From: Ypsolopha sequella
Lineage: Eukaryota; Arthropoda; Insecta; Lepidoptera; Ypsolophidae
DNA: 64,000 nt
NCBI GenBank assembly: GCA_934047225.1
Contig: OW204000.1
Location: 13,596,001-13,660,000, forward strand
Reading direction: 5' to 3'
The notes under the pieces are model-generated. The model was not told the origin of the DNA and made no database searches. It was given only the letters and a program-made list of their open reading frames with translations. Each line of letters opens with the position of its first letter. Positions within the stretch are counted from its first letter, which is position 1. Position numbers and translations under genes: made by a program. Of the stretch, positions 1-10,815 are shown piece after piece.

Positions 1-989
1 CAATGTCTCTGTTCATGGGCCTTCTTAGAGTTGGCTGAGGAACTATTCTGGATGAAACTGGTCTTCTATATATGACTAGCTTTGCAGGCCTACGGACCAC
101 AGGTCTTATTAGGATCCTAGCTTTTGTTGGAACGAAGGTGTGGACAAGACGAATTGGCAGTGATTTTAACGGCGGTGGAGCGATGTAAGCTAATGGCACT
201 GGCACAATTTCAACTGATGTTTTCAATTTGATGGGTTTCACTGGTTTCGGCGGATTCACTGGCGCCAAAGGCAAGGGAGCTACTGGAGAAGCATAGTACT
301 GGTTAAACTCCACATTTTGGTTAGAAGGTAATCCTTGCGCAAAGTTATCGGAATTGTTTGGTAGCGGTGTTGTACTTTCTGGCTGCCTTAACGTGGTTCT
401 TTGCGTGGTGGTAGTTGTTGGCTCTGGATCTCTCTTCCTTGGCTCATCAGGAACGTTGATCGGGTGTAAGAAGCTCAGGGCTTGTGGTGGTGCAAATGGG
501 TAGGGTGGGAGTAGAATTGTAGCTACTGGGGCTGCTGCATAAGCGTTTGCTATTGCTATTGCCACATTCCCATTATTTCCATTTGAAAGAACGGCTTCAG
601 TTGGCGCTGTTGGTTGTATGAGTCCAGGAGTTGTTCTAACTGGTTGCACAGTGAATACTGGTTGCGGTGGCGCTACCGGGACCACAGGAGCTGGAGCGAT
701 TGGTAGTGCTGCGACTAGACGGTTAAAGATCCTCTCGAAGTATTGTGAGCTAGATGAAAGTACTGTAGGTGGTACAATTTGAACGGCAGGAGCTGTTGCC
801 ACTTGTGCTGCTTGAAGTGGAGCTACCCCAGAGCTCCGGCATGTTACGCAAACCGCTGATAGGAGTAAGGCCTGGAAATAAATAAATGAATAACTTTCCG
901 GTAATTCATTGCTGATAAAAAAGGACATTAAGAAAATCTCAAGGCCATTTAGTTTTTCAAAATTGAATCTAACGTACCGTTCTAAGCAT
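1..989 (-). CDS. Secreted Pro/Ala/Val-rich cuticle-type protein, partial at left edge
   Basis: Two coding exons are seen. Exon 1 (989-978) encodes MLRT and is followed by a GTACGT donor. The intron is 977-872 and ends TTTCCAG. Exon 2 (871 to the window edge) stays open for 290 codons, so the protein has at least 294 residues and its C-terminus lies outside. Residues 1-15 (MLRTALLLSAVCVTC) form a signal peptide. The rest is low-complexity: Pro/Ala/Val runs near residues 55-90, an acidic-basic patch (DEPRKRDPE), a Thr run, then a Pro/Arg-rich tail. The motif SSSQYFERIFNRLVAA near residue 45 also occurs in the gene at 10816-11592, so the two are probably related. Low-complexity secreted proteins of this kind are usually structural cuticle proteins in insects; that role is inferred. 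I do not recognise a chitin-binding R&R consensus in the visible part. Confidence 0.8.
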
Positions 990-1060
990 GATAAGGAAGG
1001 AAGTCCTCGTAGGACCGCTTTTAAAATTACTATGACAGCCTTAGGATATGGGGTCCTCGC

Positions 1061-1069
1061 TTTTATATA
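1061..1069 (-). promoter_or_regulatory. TATA box of the gene at 1-989
   Basis: The minus strand reads CTATATAAAA about 75 bp upstream of the ATG. This leaves a short 5' UTR, the same spacing as in the other small secreted genes of this window. Confidence 0.65.
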
Positions 1070-1089
1070 GGTGTAACAAATTTTGCATT

Positions 1090-1983
1090 ACAGTGAGGCA
1101 ACGTGGCGTTTGCCTCGGAATACCAAATGGTCCAATGGGTAAGGACACGGACCTTGATACGAAAACTGTATTGAAAATACGACGAACGAATATCAATAGA
1201 TAATGGTGGGCCATTGGGAAAGTACTTACGATGCCTTAATATGTGCCTTATGAATAGATTACGTTGGTGAGGTTACCAAAACACCATAACATGGCTTCGA
1301 CCAACGTCTCTCGGAGTTAGATAATGTATCGATAACGCTGTTAAGGGAAGCCCGAGTGTACGCCCACATAACCCACAACAGATTTCATTCATGACCGTAT
1401 AATTAAAAAATTAAGAGGATAGGTCACGCCTACGTCAATCACTGTTACTCCATGCAGAAAGACCCGCAATGCAAGAGGGACGGATTTGGGAAAAAATGCA
1501 AAATGTAAATTTTCTTCAAAAATGTTATTATTTATAAACAAAACTAAAGATTGTACGAAATATCAGTTAATTTCAGAGTTTAATAAAGTCTATACAGGTT
1601 TTAATGCATATATTTGCTCAAAAACCTTAAAACTCGACTAAAAACTTTTTTAAGGGTATCTTTGTTTTTTTCTCAATATTGGCATGGCTTTAGAAGAAAC
1701 TGTTACGATAAGAGAAGTACTTCTTTTTTTTAACATGTTATATATATATATTCTTGAAACCAGAAAGAACAAATTACGTTTTTGTGGGAACTATCCCCTT
1801 AAAAGACAGAACTTTACTGACGCTTTGACGCTCAACATATTTTCTACTGCCCTTTTGCTTCCTTAATTGTTATCTTCATAAAGTTGAAATATATATTTTT
1901 AAATGTTTTTATGTCATGACCTGTCATGTCATGTACTTTTGTATTATAAACGTCAATGTCTATTTATTTTTATAAAGATACTC
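1090..1983. other. Intergenic, no gene seen
   Basis: Upstream flank of the gene at 1-989. AT-rich with only short chance ORFs. No promoter motif beyond the TATA box and no recognisable repeat. Confidence 0.5.
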
Positions 1984-2020
1984 AACTGATGCCGGTCCAG
2001 GTCGGACCCGAAATATATCT
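1984..2020 (+). repeat. Recurrent stem-loop motif, copy 1
   Basis: AACTGATGCCGG, then a GTCC/GGAC-type stem and GAAATATATCT. The same layout recurs at 6989-7022 (-), 27946-27982 (-) and 32897-32933 (+), with the stem bases changed but pairing mostly kept. Probably a conserved end structure of a retroelement; the element class is not assigned. Confidence 0.55.
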
Positions 2021-2102
2021 CTATTTAATTGCCATTAATAAAATAATACTTAAATAACAGTCAAACACTTAAAAATAAAACTGACCTAAAACAAAACACT
2101 AA

Positions 2103-2229
2103 GGGCCTGTTTCACCACTTCCAGATAAGTGATATCCAGAAGATAAGTTTAAAAATGGAACACATTTTGTATGCGTTATATGTCACATATAACTATCAGG
2201 CACTTATCTGGAAGTGGTGAAACAGGCCC
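2103..2229. mobile_element. PIF/Harbinger-like MITE, 127 bp
   Basis: Perfect terminal inverted repeats of about 28 bp start GGGCCTGTTTCACCACTT and end with the reverse complement. The element is flanked by TAA at 2100-2102 and 2230-2232. A 3-bp TWA duplication and GGGCC termini are features of the PIF/Harbinger superfamily. There is no coding capacity, so it is non-autonomous. Confidence 0.8.
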
Positions 2230-2232
2230 TAA

Positions 2233-3970
2233 CCTAAATAAAACCCTTATAAAACCTGTACCTTATAAAAATAAACTAAACTAAATAAAAAATCCTATCT
2301 TGATCGCCACCGTCATGTGGAAGGGTACCTAGAAGGCTGGCAGCGTTTCCTTTTTTGAATGGCCAGACTGATTCTCTGGCCAAGATACGCGCCAGCCTTC
2401 GGGTCCCTACAAGCGTCGATCAGCCGTGCAAATATATCTTGAGATAACAGTATTTATATTTAAATTATCATATCTATCAGTATATGGTATATCGGTGTCT
2501 TGTATTTTCTTATCCCTTGGTTAAAGTAGATATAAGTAATTTGATGTATAGTATAAGTTTATGTTAAAAAAAAAGACATGATCTTGCCAAGTTTCTTGCC
2601 CGTTCTTGTTAGCAAGACTAATCGAATGGGCGGAGGTAGGCATGTATTTATATATGTAACCTATTACTATGTAGTATATAGGATGGGATTTGGTCGGCCG
2701 CCTGGATTCGTGCTGGGGGCTCGGTTGGTGATCATTGAAACTTGTTCCTGGTCCCTGGCCGGGTCTCCGGTATGGGTTCGGGCGGTTGATTGGATTTCAC
2801 CATTATAATAATATTTTACCTATAATTTTAATCGTAGCTATATTGCTACATAAATTAAATAAACATTTAATCTAAGTAGTTCATGTACATTTATTATTTT
2901 ATTTCATATATTTTTATAAGATTAAAATTTGACTTGTGAAACGTCTATTATATATACCTACTTTGCAAAATAAACTTTTTGAATTTTGTACCTATTTATA
3001 TTAAAACAAAAAACATTAAAAGCTTTTGCAGTGTATTTAATTTTAAAACATTTTATACGTTACGTTTACATATACGTTTTTATATTGTAATCGATAAAAA
3101 TATATAAAAAAATAAAAACTCGTTTATATTATGTACTTATATTGCATAAATAAGTCTGTTTCATTTCATTTCATCGTTTACCTAGTTAAAATTGAAGCTC
3201 TAGATTAAGCTTATGTCACTGAAGTATACAAGTGGTAAAAATATGATTTTTATTATGACGACTGTATAATTGTACTGTAAAATATCCTTTTTTTTCTCCC
3301 AATGCCAACGACCTTTAACTGAGTAACTTTGCAACCATTTTATACGGTAACTGTAGCATTTTTTAATAGATGATAAATACATAGTAATCTACATGATACA
3401 AACAGTGATGTGGTTTTTCCTGAATTTTATTTTAATATTCAGAAGAGAAGTAAGAAAATTCCAAGTTTACCCTTATTTCTCGATTTTTTGTCCACTTGTA
3501 ACAATACTCGTATAACTGCTGCAGTTTTTATCGAAACAGTGAATAAATTTATAAACTTCTAGACAAAATAGTATAAATTGATATGGTTTTCTCAGTTCGT
3601 GGGAATTTATTATATTTTACATAGAATTAATTAAAAATACACTATTTTCGCACCTCTCAGCCGCAGTGACTAACGTAACAGCCATGTAGCAGTGCGAGCT
3701 GAAAAGAACATTATTTTAATATGGTTTTGTTCGAAATTTCATCCACCACGAATTGAGTTGCTAATTTATCTGACTACACCGGCAAAAGTAGGTCCTCATC
3801 CCATAGGAAATAAGATGATGCCAAATTCTATATGAAATTAATTTAAGGGCCCCTTGTCCCTAATATTGAGCACCTCATTTTGCATCAAGTACAACTAAAC
3901 CCTAATAACATATCTTTTGTAGTACACGTATATTTTACTTATTTTAATACAATTTCCCTTTCCCGCTTAA
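2233..3970. other. Intergenic AT-rich stretch, no supported gene
   Basis: A less AT-rich block at about 2290-2420 and another at 2575-2810 look like old retroelement 3' sequence but show no domain. The rest (2810-3970) is very AT-rich, with short chance ORFs. Confidence 0.4.
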
Positions 3971-3971
3971 G

Positions 3972-4092
3972 TTTGCTGGAAGAAATCCCTTTTTAGAGAT
4001 AAGATCGCCTGTGTACATACCTTTTAATTTATTATAATGTCTTAACTGTTTTTCTGTGTACATTAAATAATAAAGAATAAATAAAGTTTCAT
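3972..4092 (+). repeat. LINE-type 3' end, copy 1
   Basis: GCTGGAAGAAATCC, then GATAAGATCGCCTGTGTACAT, and a tail with AATAAAGAATAAATAAAG. A second copy is at 23780-23888 with the same order of blocks. The polyadenylation-like tail suggests the 3' end of a non-LTR retrotransposon; the lineage is not known. Confidence 0.5.
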
Positions 4093-4212
4093 TATTGTTT
4101 AAAATAGTGCGCTGACATCACGCGCTCTCAAAAATCTTTAATATCATGTAATTTTCATACAATTTGGTATAATAAATTTTATATAAAACGAAAAAACATG
4201 AATAATCGCATA

Positions 4213-4932
4213 CGTTCCGTTTTTTTAGGGTACTGTAGTCAACAACTAGGAACCCTTATAGTTTCGCCATGTCCGTCTGTCTGTCTGTCTGTCCGCGGCT
4301 TAGCTTAGAGACTATTAGTACTAGAAAACTGCAATTTGGCATGGGTATACATATTTATCACGCCGATAAATTGGTACAGTAAAATTTTGAAAAATATTTT
4401 TTTTGAGGTACCTCTCCTACACGTAAAGTGGGGATGATTCTTTTTTCTCGTCTATCCCATTGTGTGGGGTGTCGTTGATTAGGTAATTTAAAAATATTGG
4501 AGATGTGAAAAGACCATTTTTCGATCCAGGGTTCCGTTTGCGAAATATTAAGCTTAAAAGTGTAAATTTTTGTTAGAGTCAAGTGTCCCCCCCCTGCCAG
4601 CGAAACGGTTGTATTTGGAGACGTGAAAAAAATCACGGCAGAAGTATACATAACGAAATTAAAAGGAAAACTATCACAGCTAAGTAGGCTTTAACGAGTT
4701 AACGAGTACAGATCGCGCCAAACTTTTAGTCCCCTCTAAACACGGGGCGATACGCATCAGCAGGAACAAAATGTATGGACCGTTCTTGGGAAGAGCAACT
4801 TCCGAGCGTACTAGAAGTTTGATGTATTAGTCGACAAACTTATAAAATTTACTTGGAGAAGAAGTCCACATATTGTGCAGGGCAACTACGGAACCCTACA
4901 CTGCGCGTGGCCCGACACGCACTTAGCCGTTT
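4213..4932 (-). repeat. Dispersed repeat G (GGCCAAGTGCG type), full-length copy
   Basis: On the minus strand it starts CGGCTAAGTGCGTGTCGGG, runs into a TAGGGTTCCGTAG block, and ends with a run of CAGACAGACAGACGGAC followed by AGGGTTCCTAGTTG. Related copies are at 35735-36095, 49900-51062, about 53600-54560 and 54915-55450. It is a familiar abundant lepidopteran repeat. No intact ORF; mechanism not assigned. Confidence 0.6.
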
Positions 4933-4939
4933 TTTTTTC

Positions 4940-5855
4940 TAATGAGCAAAGTATAAGGTATCGCAATTTGAACCGCAAAAAAATTTGCGAAATGTATATA
5001 AAACATTTTTTTTGACGTGATATGTTCACGCCATTATTCATTCAACCATTTTTTTATGGTTTAAAATGAATTAGAAAAGAGACAAAATTGGGATAAGCCC
5101 CCCGGTGTGGAAAATAAATATTGGGGACAAATGATTTTATGTTCTCAAAACAAAAAATCCTTTATTTGTTTAAATGAGTAAAACTGCATTCAAAGATTTT
5201 TCAAAAAAGTCGTTTTCGCTTTCGAACCAGTAGAAAAGAATCAGCTTGTAAATTTATTTCATCAATCGACAGGATGGCTGTACGAGATGTGTTGCATGGA
5301 CAGACTAATTACGTAGGGTGCTTTGCTTATGTTCAAGTATAAAAAGATAATAAAGAATGGTCGAGCTAATCTTTTCGCTCCAGGTAATCATGTTACTTTT
5401 GTTGATGTCATTTAGTGCTAAAAATAGGTAGTGCAAAAGGATGGAATTCAGGGCGTCAGGTTTAAATGTGTGTGGGAAGGGTAGTACGCAAATCAGTCGT
5501 AATTTTCCTTGAATTTCACTGAATACGGCCTGCCAGAAATTATGAGTGAAGGCGCGTTACTTCAACTTGTTGCTATATAAATGATGTCAGGCGCTATCAC
5601 AAAATTAAACCCTATAAAAATATATTAAACATCTCTAAAATAAAAAGCAAATAAATATTTTAATAATATTCTCAAATATTAAAAAATATATAGCAAATAT
5701 TATCGTTATTAAAAAAAAATTAAACCCTGTAACTTTCTTACTACTAACATATTTCTCGGTAGGGTTAATACCCGTCGGAATTTGTCCGGACATGTCCGGT
5801 CTTTGTTCGAATTAGAATTACAAAATCTATTAAATTAAAAATTTTTGTAATTCTA
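4940..5855. other. Intergenic, no gene seen
   Basis: No supported coding region or recognisable element. Very AT-rich at 5590-5730. Confidence 0.4.
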
Positions 5856-5857
5856 GT

Positions 5858-6011
5858 TTACAGAATCCAATGGAAACTTTGCGATGGGAACATACACAAT
5901 ACATAGGTAATAAAGTTTTGTTGAATAACTATTGAGTGAATTTTAAATTCAAGTGTTCTGTTTAGATTAATTAGAAAAAGGCGGGTTTTTCACAATCTGG
6001 CAGCGAAAACT
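5858..6011 (+). repeat. MITE family A (GGCGGGTTTTTCACAAT end), copy
   Basis: Contains GAATAACTATTGAGTGAATTTT, then TGTTCTGTTT, ATTAATTAGAAAAAGGCGGG and TTCACAATCTGGCAGCGAAA. The same blocks occur at 10340-10483, 13440-13512 (partial) and 24361-24600, where both inverted ends are present. Confidence 0.6.
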
Positions 6012-6015
6012 GTAC

Positions 6016-6505
6016 ATGAGCCTAGAGCACGAACAACGCCAGACTTTCGAGGATTCGTTTGAAGACATTCGGACTTTCAATGTCTTGAAAAAAATTCATT
6101 TGATTTATTGATTTATCTAAGGATTCTACTTCTAAACAATGTATTAAGATTTGTACTTTTGGCAAAACAAAAATGTTTTTCATCCTCTTTTTTTGGTTTT
6201 TAAACGTTCGTTTCAAGAACGCGGTTAAGAAATCAATTTTTTTTTCTTCATAAAATCGGTAATAAAAATATAAAGGGATTCTACTTCAATCCCATATTTT
6301 TTTGCCTACAAAATATTTTAGTATTAGCTAAAAACACACCAATTTGTTGTTTTGCTGAGTGATCAGTACTACGCGTCCAAGAAAAAGAGGCCAATGAGCC
6401 AATATATAATCGCCTCTATTAAAAGCAAATGAGATCTTTGCCATTGGACTCATTGTGCTGGACGGGTAAAGAAAAAAGTTGCTAGGGTAGGCCATCCTCA
6501 TAAGG
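6016..6505 (+). repeat. Dispersed repeat B, uninterrupted copy
   Basis: Shares CACGAACAACGCCAGACTTTC, GCTAAAAACAC, CCAATTTGTTGTTTTGCTG, ACGCGTCC, AAGAGGCCAATGAGCCAA and GTTGCTAGGGTAGG, in that order, with 49395-51165. The copy here lacks the insertions present in the other, so it serves as an empty-site reference. Confidence 0.7.
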
Positions 6506-6930
6506 AACCATACTCTTCTTAAATTAAGTGTGTTACTACAACATCTCTGTTTCTGCTACAAAACCTTGGTTGGAATGCTTATGTCACAAACAAATGTTTC
6601 CCGCAAGTGCCATGCCTCATTGCCTTCTCTTTTCTAAAATTTCTCTTGCAAACCCATTTTTTACTCCTCTAATTGATTACGCTGACGTGTGTTACCTGGT
6701 CCCTTAACGAGGACCTCCTGAACAAGCTCTATCGTTTGCTCAACACATCTAGGTATTCGCTTCATTTTCAGTCTTCGCAAATACTTTTCTGCCGTAATGG
6801 CGGCGATCCGTTTGTGAAATGATCTTCCCGTTGAATAAGACATGCCCCGTCTCGTTACTCGTTTAAACATTCATTGCGCAGACATTATCTCAGCTAAATA
6901 CTTTTAATCTGGTATCAACGTATATCTATC
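6506..6930. other. Intergenic with one unrecognised minus ORF
   Basis: A 69-codon minus-strand reading frame (6661-6870) rich in Lys/Arg/Glu is open, but has no recognised domain, splice context or relative here. It may be an old transposon fragment. I do not call it a gene. Confidence 0.3.
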
Positions 6931-6933
6931 TGA

Positions 6934-7172
6934 AAATATATTCATTGATTAGAATTAGATAAAATACAGTAAAATAAAATTTTTGTGAGACATATTTCGG
7001 GCCATTCGGGCCCGGCATCAGTCACAATCACAGAACTAACAATGAAGTAAAAAGGTTAGTAAATAGTTTTTATTTATTAATTTTTTTACCTGACTGTGGC
7101 CCGAATATATCTCGCTAAAATTTTATTTTACTGTCTTTTATCTAATTCTAATCAATGAAAATATACTATTTG
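6934..7172. mobile_element. TIR element surrounding stem-loop motif copy 2
   Basis: About 65-bp arms, left (6934-6998) and right (about 7098-7172), are inverted copies: CATTGATTAGAATTAGATAA on the left against TTATCTAATTCTAATCAATG on the right. Both inner edges carry the GGGCC...ATATTT block of the stem-loop motif (6989-7022). Short and non-coding, so MITE-like or a head-to-head pair of element ends. Confidence 0.55.
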
Positions 7173-7204
7173 TATATTATACATATAATATGAATAGTTA
7201 TAAC

Positions 7205-7590
7205 TACATATATAGTGGGTGTTAATTTGATAGCCTTTATCCTTCAATCAGGTTGTTCTACCCATGAATATGAACAACTTTTTCTATGGGGCCAACCCTG
7301 GGCCCGTAGTATAGAGTTTTATCGCGCGCGATGCGACTTAGTTGAATCACAACTGGGAGGAGCGTGACACCGTGTTTTTGTGATTAGACAGTATGTCACG
7401 CTCCTTGTCCTGTGATTGAACTACGAAAAAAAAATCAGCTGTGTCATAGAAAAGTTAAATACCTACTCGACCAAAATGTATGAAACAGCTGATTTATTTT
7501 TTGCGATTTTAGGGTTGGCCCATAGTAAAAATTGTTCGCCATAATGGGTGGTTTTAAGGAAAAAGGTTATCAACTTAACAACCTGTATAC
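7205..7590. mobile_element. Diverged palindromic element with inner MITE-like block
   Basis: Outer inverted blocks include GGGGCCAACCCT at about 7279 and AGGGTTGGCCCAT at about 7511. The inner block at about 7303-7425 (GGGCCCGTAG, GCGATGCGACTTAGTTGAATCAC, GGAGCGTGAC) resembles 19133-19272 and is probably the same small non-autonomous family. Confidence 0.4.
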
Positions 7591-7839
7591 CTGCACCACG
7601 CATCTGTAAATTTGCACTTAATTTTACTTTGGATTATTGTCATCAGTGTCGACTAAGTGTTTGATGAAATGGTGTGGAAAGTCGTCTAGAACTTCAAGAT
7701 ACGAAAGAGATGGCAAAACATTCCACCGCCACTAGATTTCTTTTTTATTCACCAGTTAGTAAACAATTCAAAATACTTGTCTTAGGCAGCGCGTTGATGA
7801 ATTTTTTAAAGATCTCTTTTATCTCACTGTCGACTCTCC

Positions 7840-7998
7840 GTACTAAGCATGAAAACATCTCCGCACAGTTGCATTTGAAACTAAACTTAGATTGCCATAC
7901 GTAGCTGTTAGTTCCGCTACTGCCCTCTTGGAGCGGTGTCCCAGATTCCATACCATGTAGTTTGAAACGCAATACGGAGATGTTTTCATGCTTAGGCT
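7840..7998. repeat. Inverted repeat, 21-bp arms
   Basis: CTAAGCATGAAAACATCTCCG at about 7842 is matched by CGGAGATGTTTTCATGCTTAG at about 7974. Likely a remnant of a small TIR element; no coding. Confidence 0.5.
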
Positions 7999-8150
7999 AC
8001 AGGAGTCATGTGTGGTATAGTATTCTTTGGTGAGCGAACATGATTTGCTACTTTGGAAAACAGCGTGTATACAGTATTTACTTACAGTATTGTTCGAATT
8101 AATTTGAACACATCAACATTTTCACAATTCTAATGTGAACACATCAACAT

Positions 8151-8335
8151 TTGTTGAAGATGTTTTGGGGCTGTTTTTCTTATAAAGGTACCGGATGCCT
8201 TGTGCCGATCGAAGGGATGATGAACTCGCTAAAATACAGAGACTTGCTAGAACGGAGATTGGTAGTTGTACTAAGAAAAGTTGATGCTAACGGTCAAGAA
8301 GTTTTTCAACAAGATTCGGCTCCATGCCACGTGTC
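8151..8335 (+). pseudogene. Tc1-like transposase fragment 1
   Basis: Encodes WGCFSYKGTG and FQQDSAPCH, the region of the second catalytic Asp in Tc1-family DDE transposases. The N-terminal paired-type DNA-binding domain and the first catalytic Asp are absent. The frame is cut after CACGTGTC by an inserted LINE tail and resumes at about 8890. Not functional. Confidence 0.85.
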
Positions 8336-8893
8336 TATTTATTTATTTATTTAGTTTTATTAGGGACATCAACAGCAATACATAAAACTTAATACAACAT
8401 TAACAAAAAATACAAGAAATAAAGCCAATAGCAGATATCCACAATAGTACATTAACGAAAGTACATAGAACTATTTAACTAGACACTAAATATATAATTG
8501 AAAAAGACAGACAAATTAGCTAATACTTAGCACTGTTATTATTTTTACATGAATACTAAAATAAGTGCATAAAAGTGTTCGTGTGTGAGACGTGTGTAAT
8601 GAAATGAATATAAGTGAAAGTACTTATGAATGTAATTGAGTAAAGTGTACTAGAGCTACTAAGAATCAAGGAAAATTCAATTTATATAAAACTAGTTTTT
8701 TGAATCTGAATCTATTGCAATCAAATGGATCAATAGAGTGAAATTTTGAATTGTATAGTTTGTACGAACAGCAGGCACATGAAACAAACATCGTGACGTA
8801 TGACGGGTGCGGTAGCCAGGTGTATTAAGAAACAATTCTGAGACGAGAGCCGGGGAATCAAGACGTCCACTCAAAATGTCCACTCAAAATGTC
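8336..8893 (-). mobile_element. 5'-truncated non-LTR retrotransposon inserted in the Tc1 element
   Basis: On the minus strand the insert ends in an AAAT microsatellite tail (8336-8355). It carries the C-terminus of a LINE ORF2-type protein at 8692-8883, with residues FHVPAVRTNYTIQN resembling the conserved tail of Jockey-like reverse transcriptase ORFs. TGTC occurs at both edges (8332-8335 and 8890-8893), a possible short target duplication. ACTCAAAATGTCC is doubled at the 5' edge. Confidence 0.7.
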
Positions 8894-9170
8894 CAAGATC
8901 ATGAAGAAATATTTCAAGGACAACAAGATATCATGCCTTGAATGGCCAGGGAACTCACCGGATCTTAATCCCATTGAAAATCTGTGGGCTATTGTGAAAG
9001 CTAGACTTCGTAAAACAGATTGCACAACAAAAACAAAAATGATTGAGGCTGTAATCCATACATGGTTTCGAGACCAGCAAATATCAGAAAACTGTAAAAT
9101 ACTTGTCGATTCTATGCCAAAACGTGTTGAAGAAGTTATAAAAGGCAAGGGAGGACACATTTTCTATTAA
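8890..9170 (+). pseudogene. Tc1-like transposase fragment 2
   Basis: Continues fragment 1 with LEWPGNSPDLNPIENLW, the hallmark around the catalytic Glu of Tc1-like transposases, and ends in a natural stop. If the LINE is ignored, 34 residues separate the Asp of fragment 1 from this Glu, which is the DD34E spacing of the Tc1 group. Confidence 0.88.
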
Positions 9171-9275
9171 AACAACTTAAATTGTATTCATTTCTCTGTT
9201 TTTTGTTCTATAACTAATAGATGTTGATTTTTTCAAATTATCATTTGTGTTCACATTAATTCGAACAATACTGTA

Positions 9276-10036
9276 ACGCAGTTCCAATTTTGTCTGTTAT
9301 TCCTTTCACATATGGCATGAACGCTCTTTGTCGGCTGACCTCAGGATGTTTTTCCTTCCTCTGTATTCGTCTTTGCCTTCAACAGCATAGTATATTTTTA
9401 CGCGATTAAGACCTGAATCATATACTCAAAATAGTTCACGTATTTAATTATTTTAAATCTAATTATTTTGAAGCAACCATAATATTGGTTTCATTGATAG
9501 CACTGATGGGAAAACATTGTTTTATTGCGTAATTAAGATCTTAGTAAAATAATTCCTTTGATAATGCTATAATGGCGATACCGGTCAGGAAGTTCTTAAT
9601 TAATTTGTGGGATAGTAGAAGTAGTTTCCTGTCCATAATGTACCAAAATATCATTTAAAATAATTTTGAATTATTAATCATATAGTGAACTATTGTAATT
9701 CGTTGCTCTTATCTAAAAGTTGTATTTTGGCCGTTATAAATTATTTCTTAATATTTTTAAAGAAATACAGAGAATCGACCGTCAAAATATTTGTCCTTTT
9801 CATGAAACGAAAGTACGTGTAACGATAGTGATGTGCTTTCATGCACTCGAGTTAGTTCGATTGTTTTTGTTATTTTTTCATTATTTTACCATATTATCTT
9901 ATCTTCTAGCATAAAAGTATGGTTAAAAATTATGCTTTAACTGCCAATGCTGATTTTATGTGTCTGTTTGTATTATTGTAATGTTTCTGGACCGCTATAT
10001 CACATCCCTATTGCAAGTACAACGGTCAGTGCATGT
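9276..10036. other. Intergenic, no gene seen
   Basis: AT-rich, no repeat or coding signal recognised. Confidence 0.4.
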
Positions 10037-10241
10037 CTCCTAGCAGCCCGCAACTTCTACCAATAACGTCGCCGCTGTCAACTCCTCGCAGTCCGCAACT
10101 TCTACCAATAACGTCGCCGCTGTCAGCTTCTCGCAGCCCGCAACTTCTACCAACAACGTCGCCGCTGTCAACTCCTCGCAGTCCGCAACTTCTACCAATA
10201 ACGTCACCGCTGTCAGCTCTTCGCAGCCCGCAACTTCTACC
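10037..10241. repeat. 45-bp minisatellite, about 4.6 copies, open in several frames
   Basis: GCAACTTCTACC recurs at exact 45-bp steps (about 10048, 10093, 10138, 10183, 10228). Units alternate between ...GCAGTCC and ...GCAGCCC, giving a 90-bp dimer. As 45 is a multiple of three, the plus strand reads a 15-residue repeat (SPQLLPITSPLSTPR) and the minus strand stays open in two frames. It has no start or splice context that I can support. Confidence 0.8.
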
Positions 10242-10339
10242 AAGATTGGTGATTTCGATGCCGAACAAAATGTCCAACATACGGCATCTATGATTTAACT
10301 TTTCTCGAATAAATTCACTTGTACTGGTCTCACTATTTA

Positions 10340-10483
10340 TATTTGTCACACAATATCTATACATAGGTAATACAATAATGTTTTGTTTAATAACTATTGA
10401 GTGAATTTTGAAGTTAAATGTTCTGTTTCAATTAATTAGAAAAAGGCGGGTTTTTCACAATCCGGCTGCAAAACCGCTCTTAA
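10340..10483 (+). repeat. MITE family A, copy
   Basis: AATAACTATTGAGTGAATTTTG, TTCTGTTTCAATTAATTAG, AAAAAGGCGGG and CACAATCCGGCTGC as at 5858-6011, ending ...CCGCTCTTAA. It directly follows the 45-bp minisatellite. Confidence 0.6.
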
Positions 10484-10766
10484 AAATATTTTTTGAATTT
10501 TTTTTATGCTCACTTATTTATATACGAGTATCTTAAGTTTCTGCGCGCCTATCTATGTTGCTTTCTTGTACTTTCTGTCGGGTTGACTGGGAGAAAATGC
10601 TTTTAGCATTAAGTTAACCAGATGTACATTTAAATGTTTTTTTGCAGTAAAGAATTAAGAAAGAAGTACTTCATTTATTTAGCAACAGCATCAACGTTAT
10701 AAAAGTAATGACAATGGCAGCCTAAAAGGAGCAAATAAAAGCAGAAAAAATATGGTATACGAAACA

Positions 10767-10772
10767 TTTATT
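10767..10772 (-). terminator. Poly(A) signal of the gene at 10816-11592
   Basis: AATAAA on the minus strand, 44 bp past the stop codon. Confidence 0.65.
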
Positions 10773-10815
10773 CAAATAATCACAGCTTTTTCTTCGATGA
10801 TCGATCAGGCAGTAT

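Larger units (their letters stand above)
8085..9273 (+). mobile_element. Tc1-like DNA transposon, internally deleted and interrupted
   Basis: Terminal inverted repeats start CAGTATTGTTCGAATTAAT (8085) and end with the reverse complement (9273). TA dinucleotides at 8083-8084 and 9274-9275 fit the Tc1/mariner target duplication. Inside are the C-terminal half of a transposase in two pieces and a LINE insertion between them. The 5' part has lost the DNA-binding region. A block GTGAACACATCAACATTT is duplicated at about 8103 and 8134, perhaps from the same deletion event. Confidence 0.85.

Noticed and set aside
1684..1866. 60-codon frame as a small gene
   Set aside because: AT-rich, no signal, no splice or promoter context; typical chance ORF.
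6661..6870. 69-codon Arg/Lys-rich minus frame as a gene
   Set aside because: No recognised domain, relative or transcript signal; listed only as an unexplained frame.
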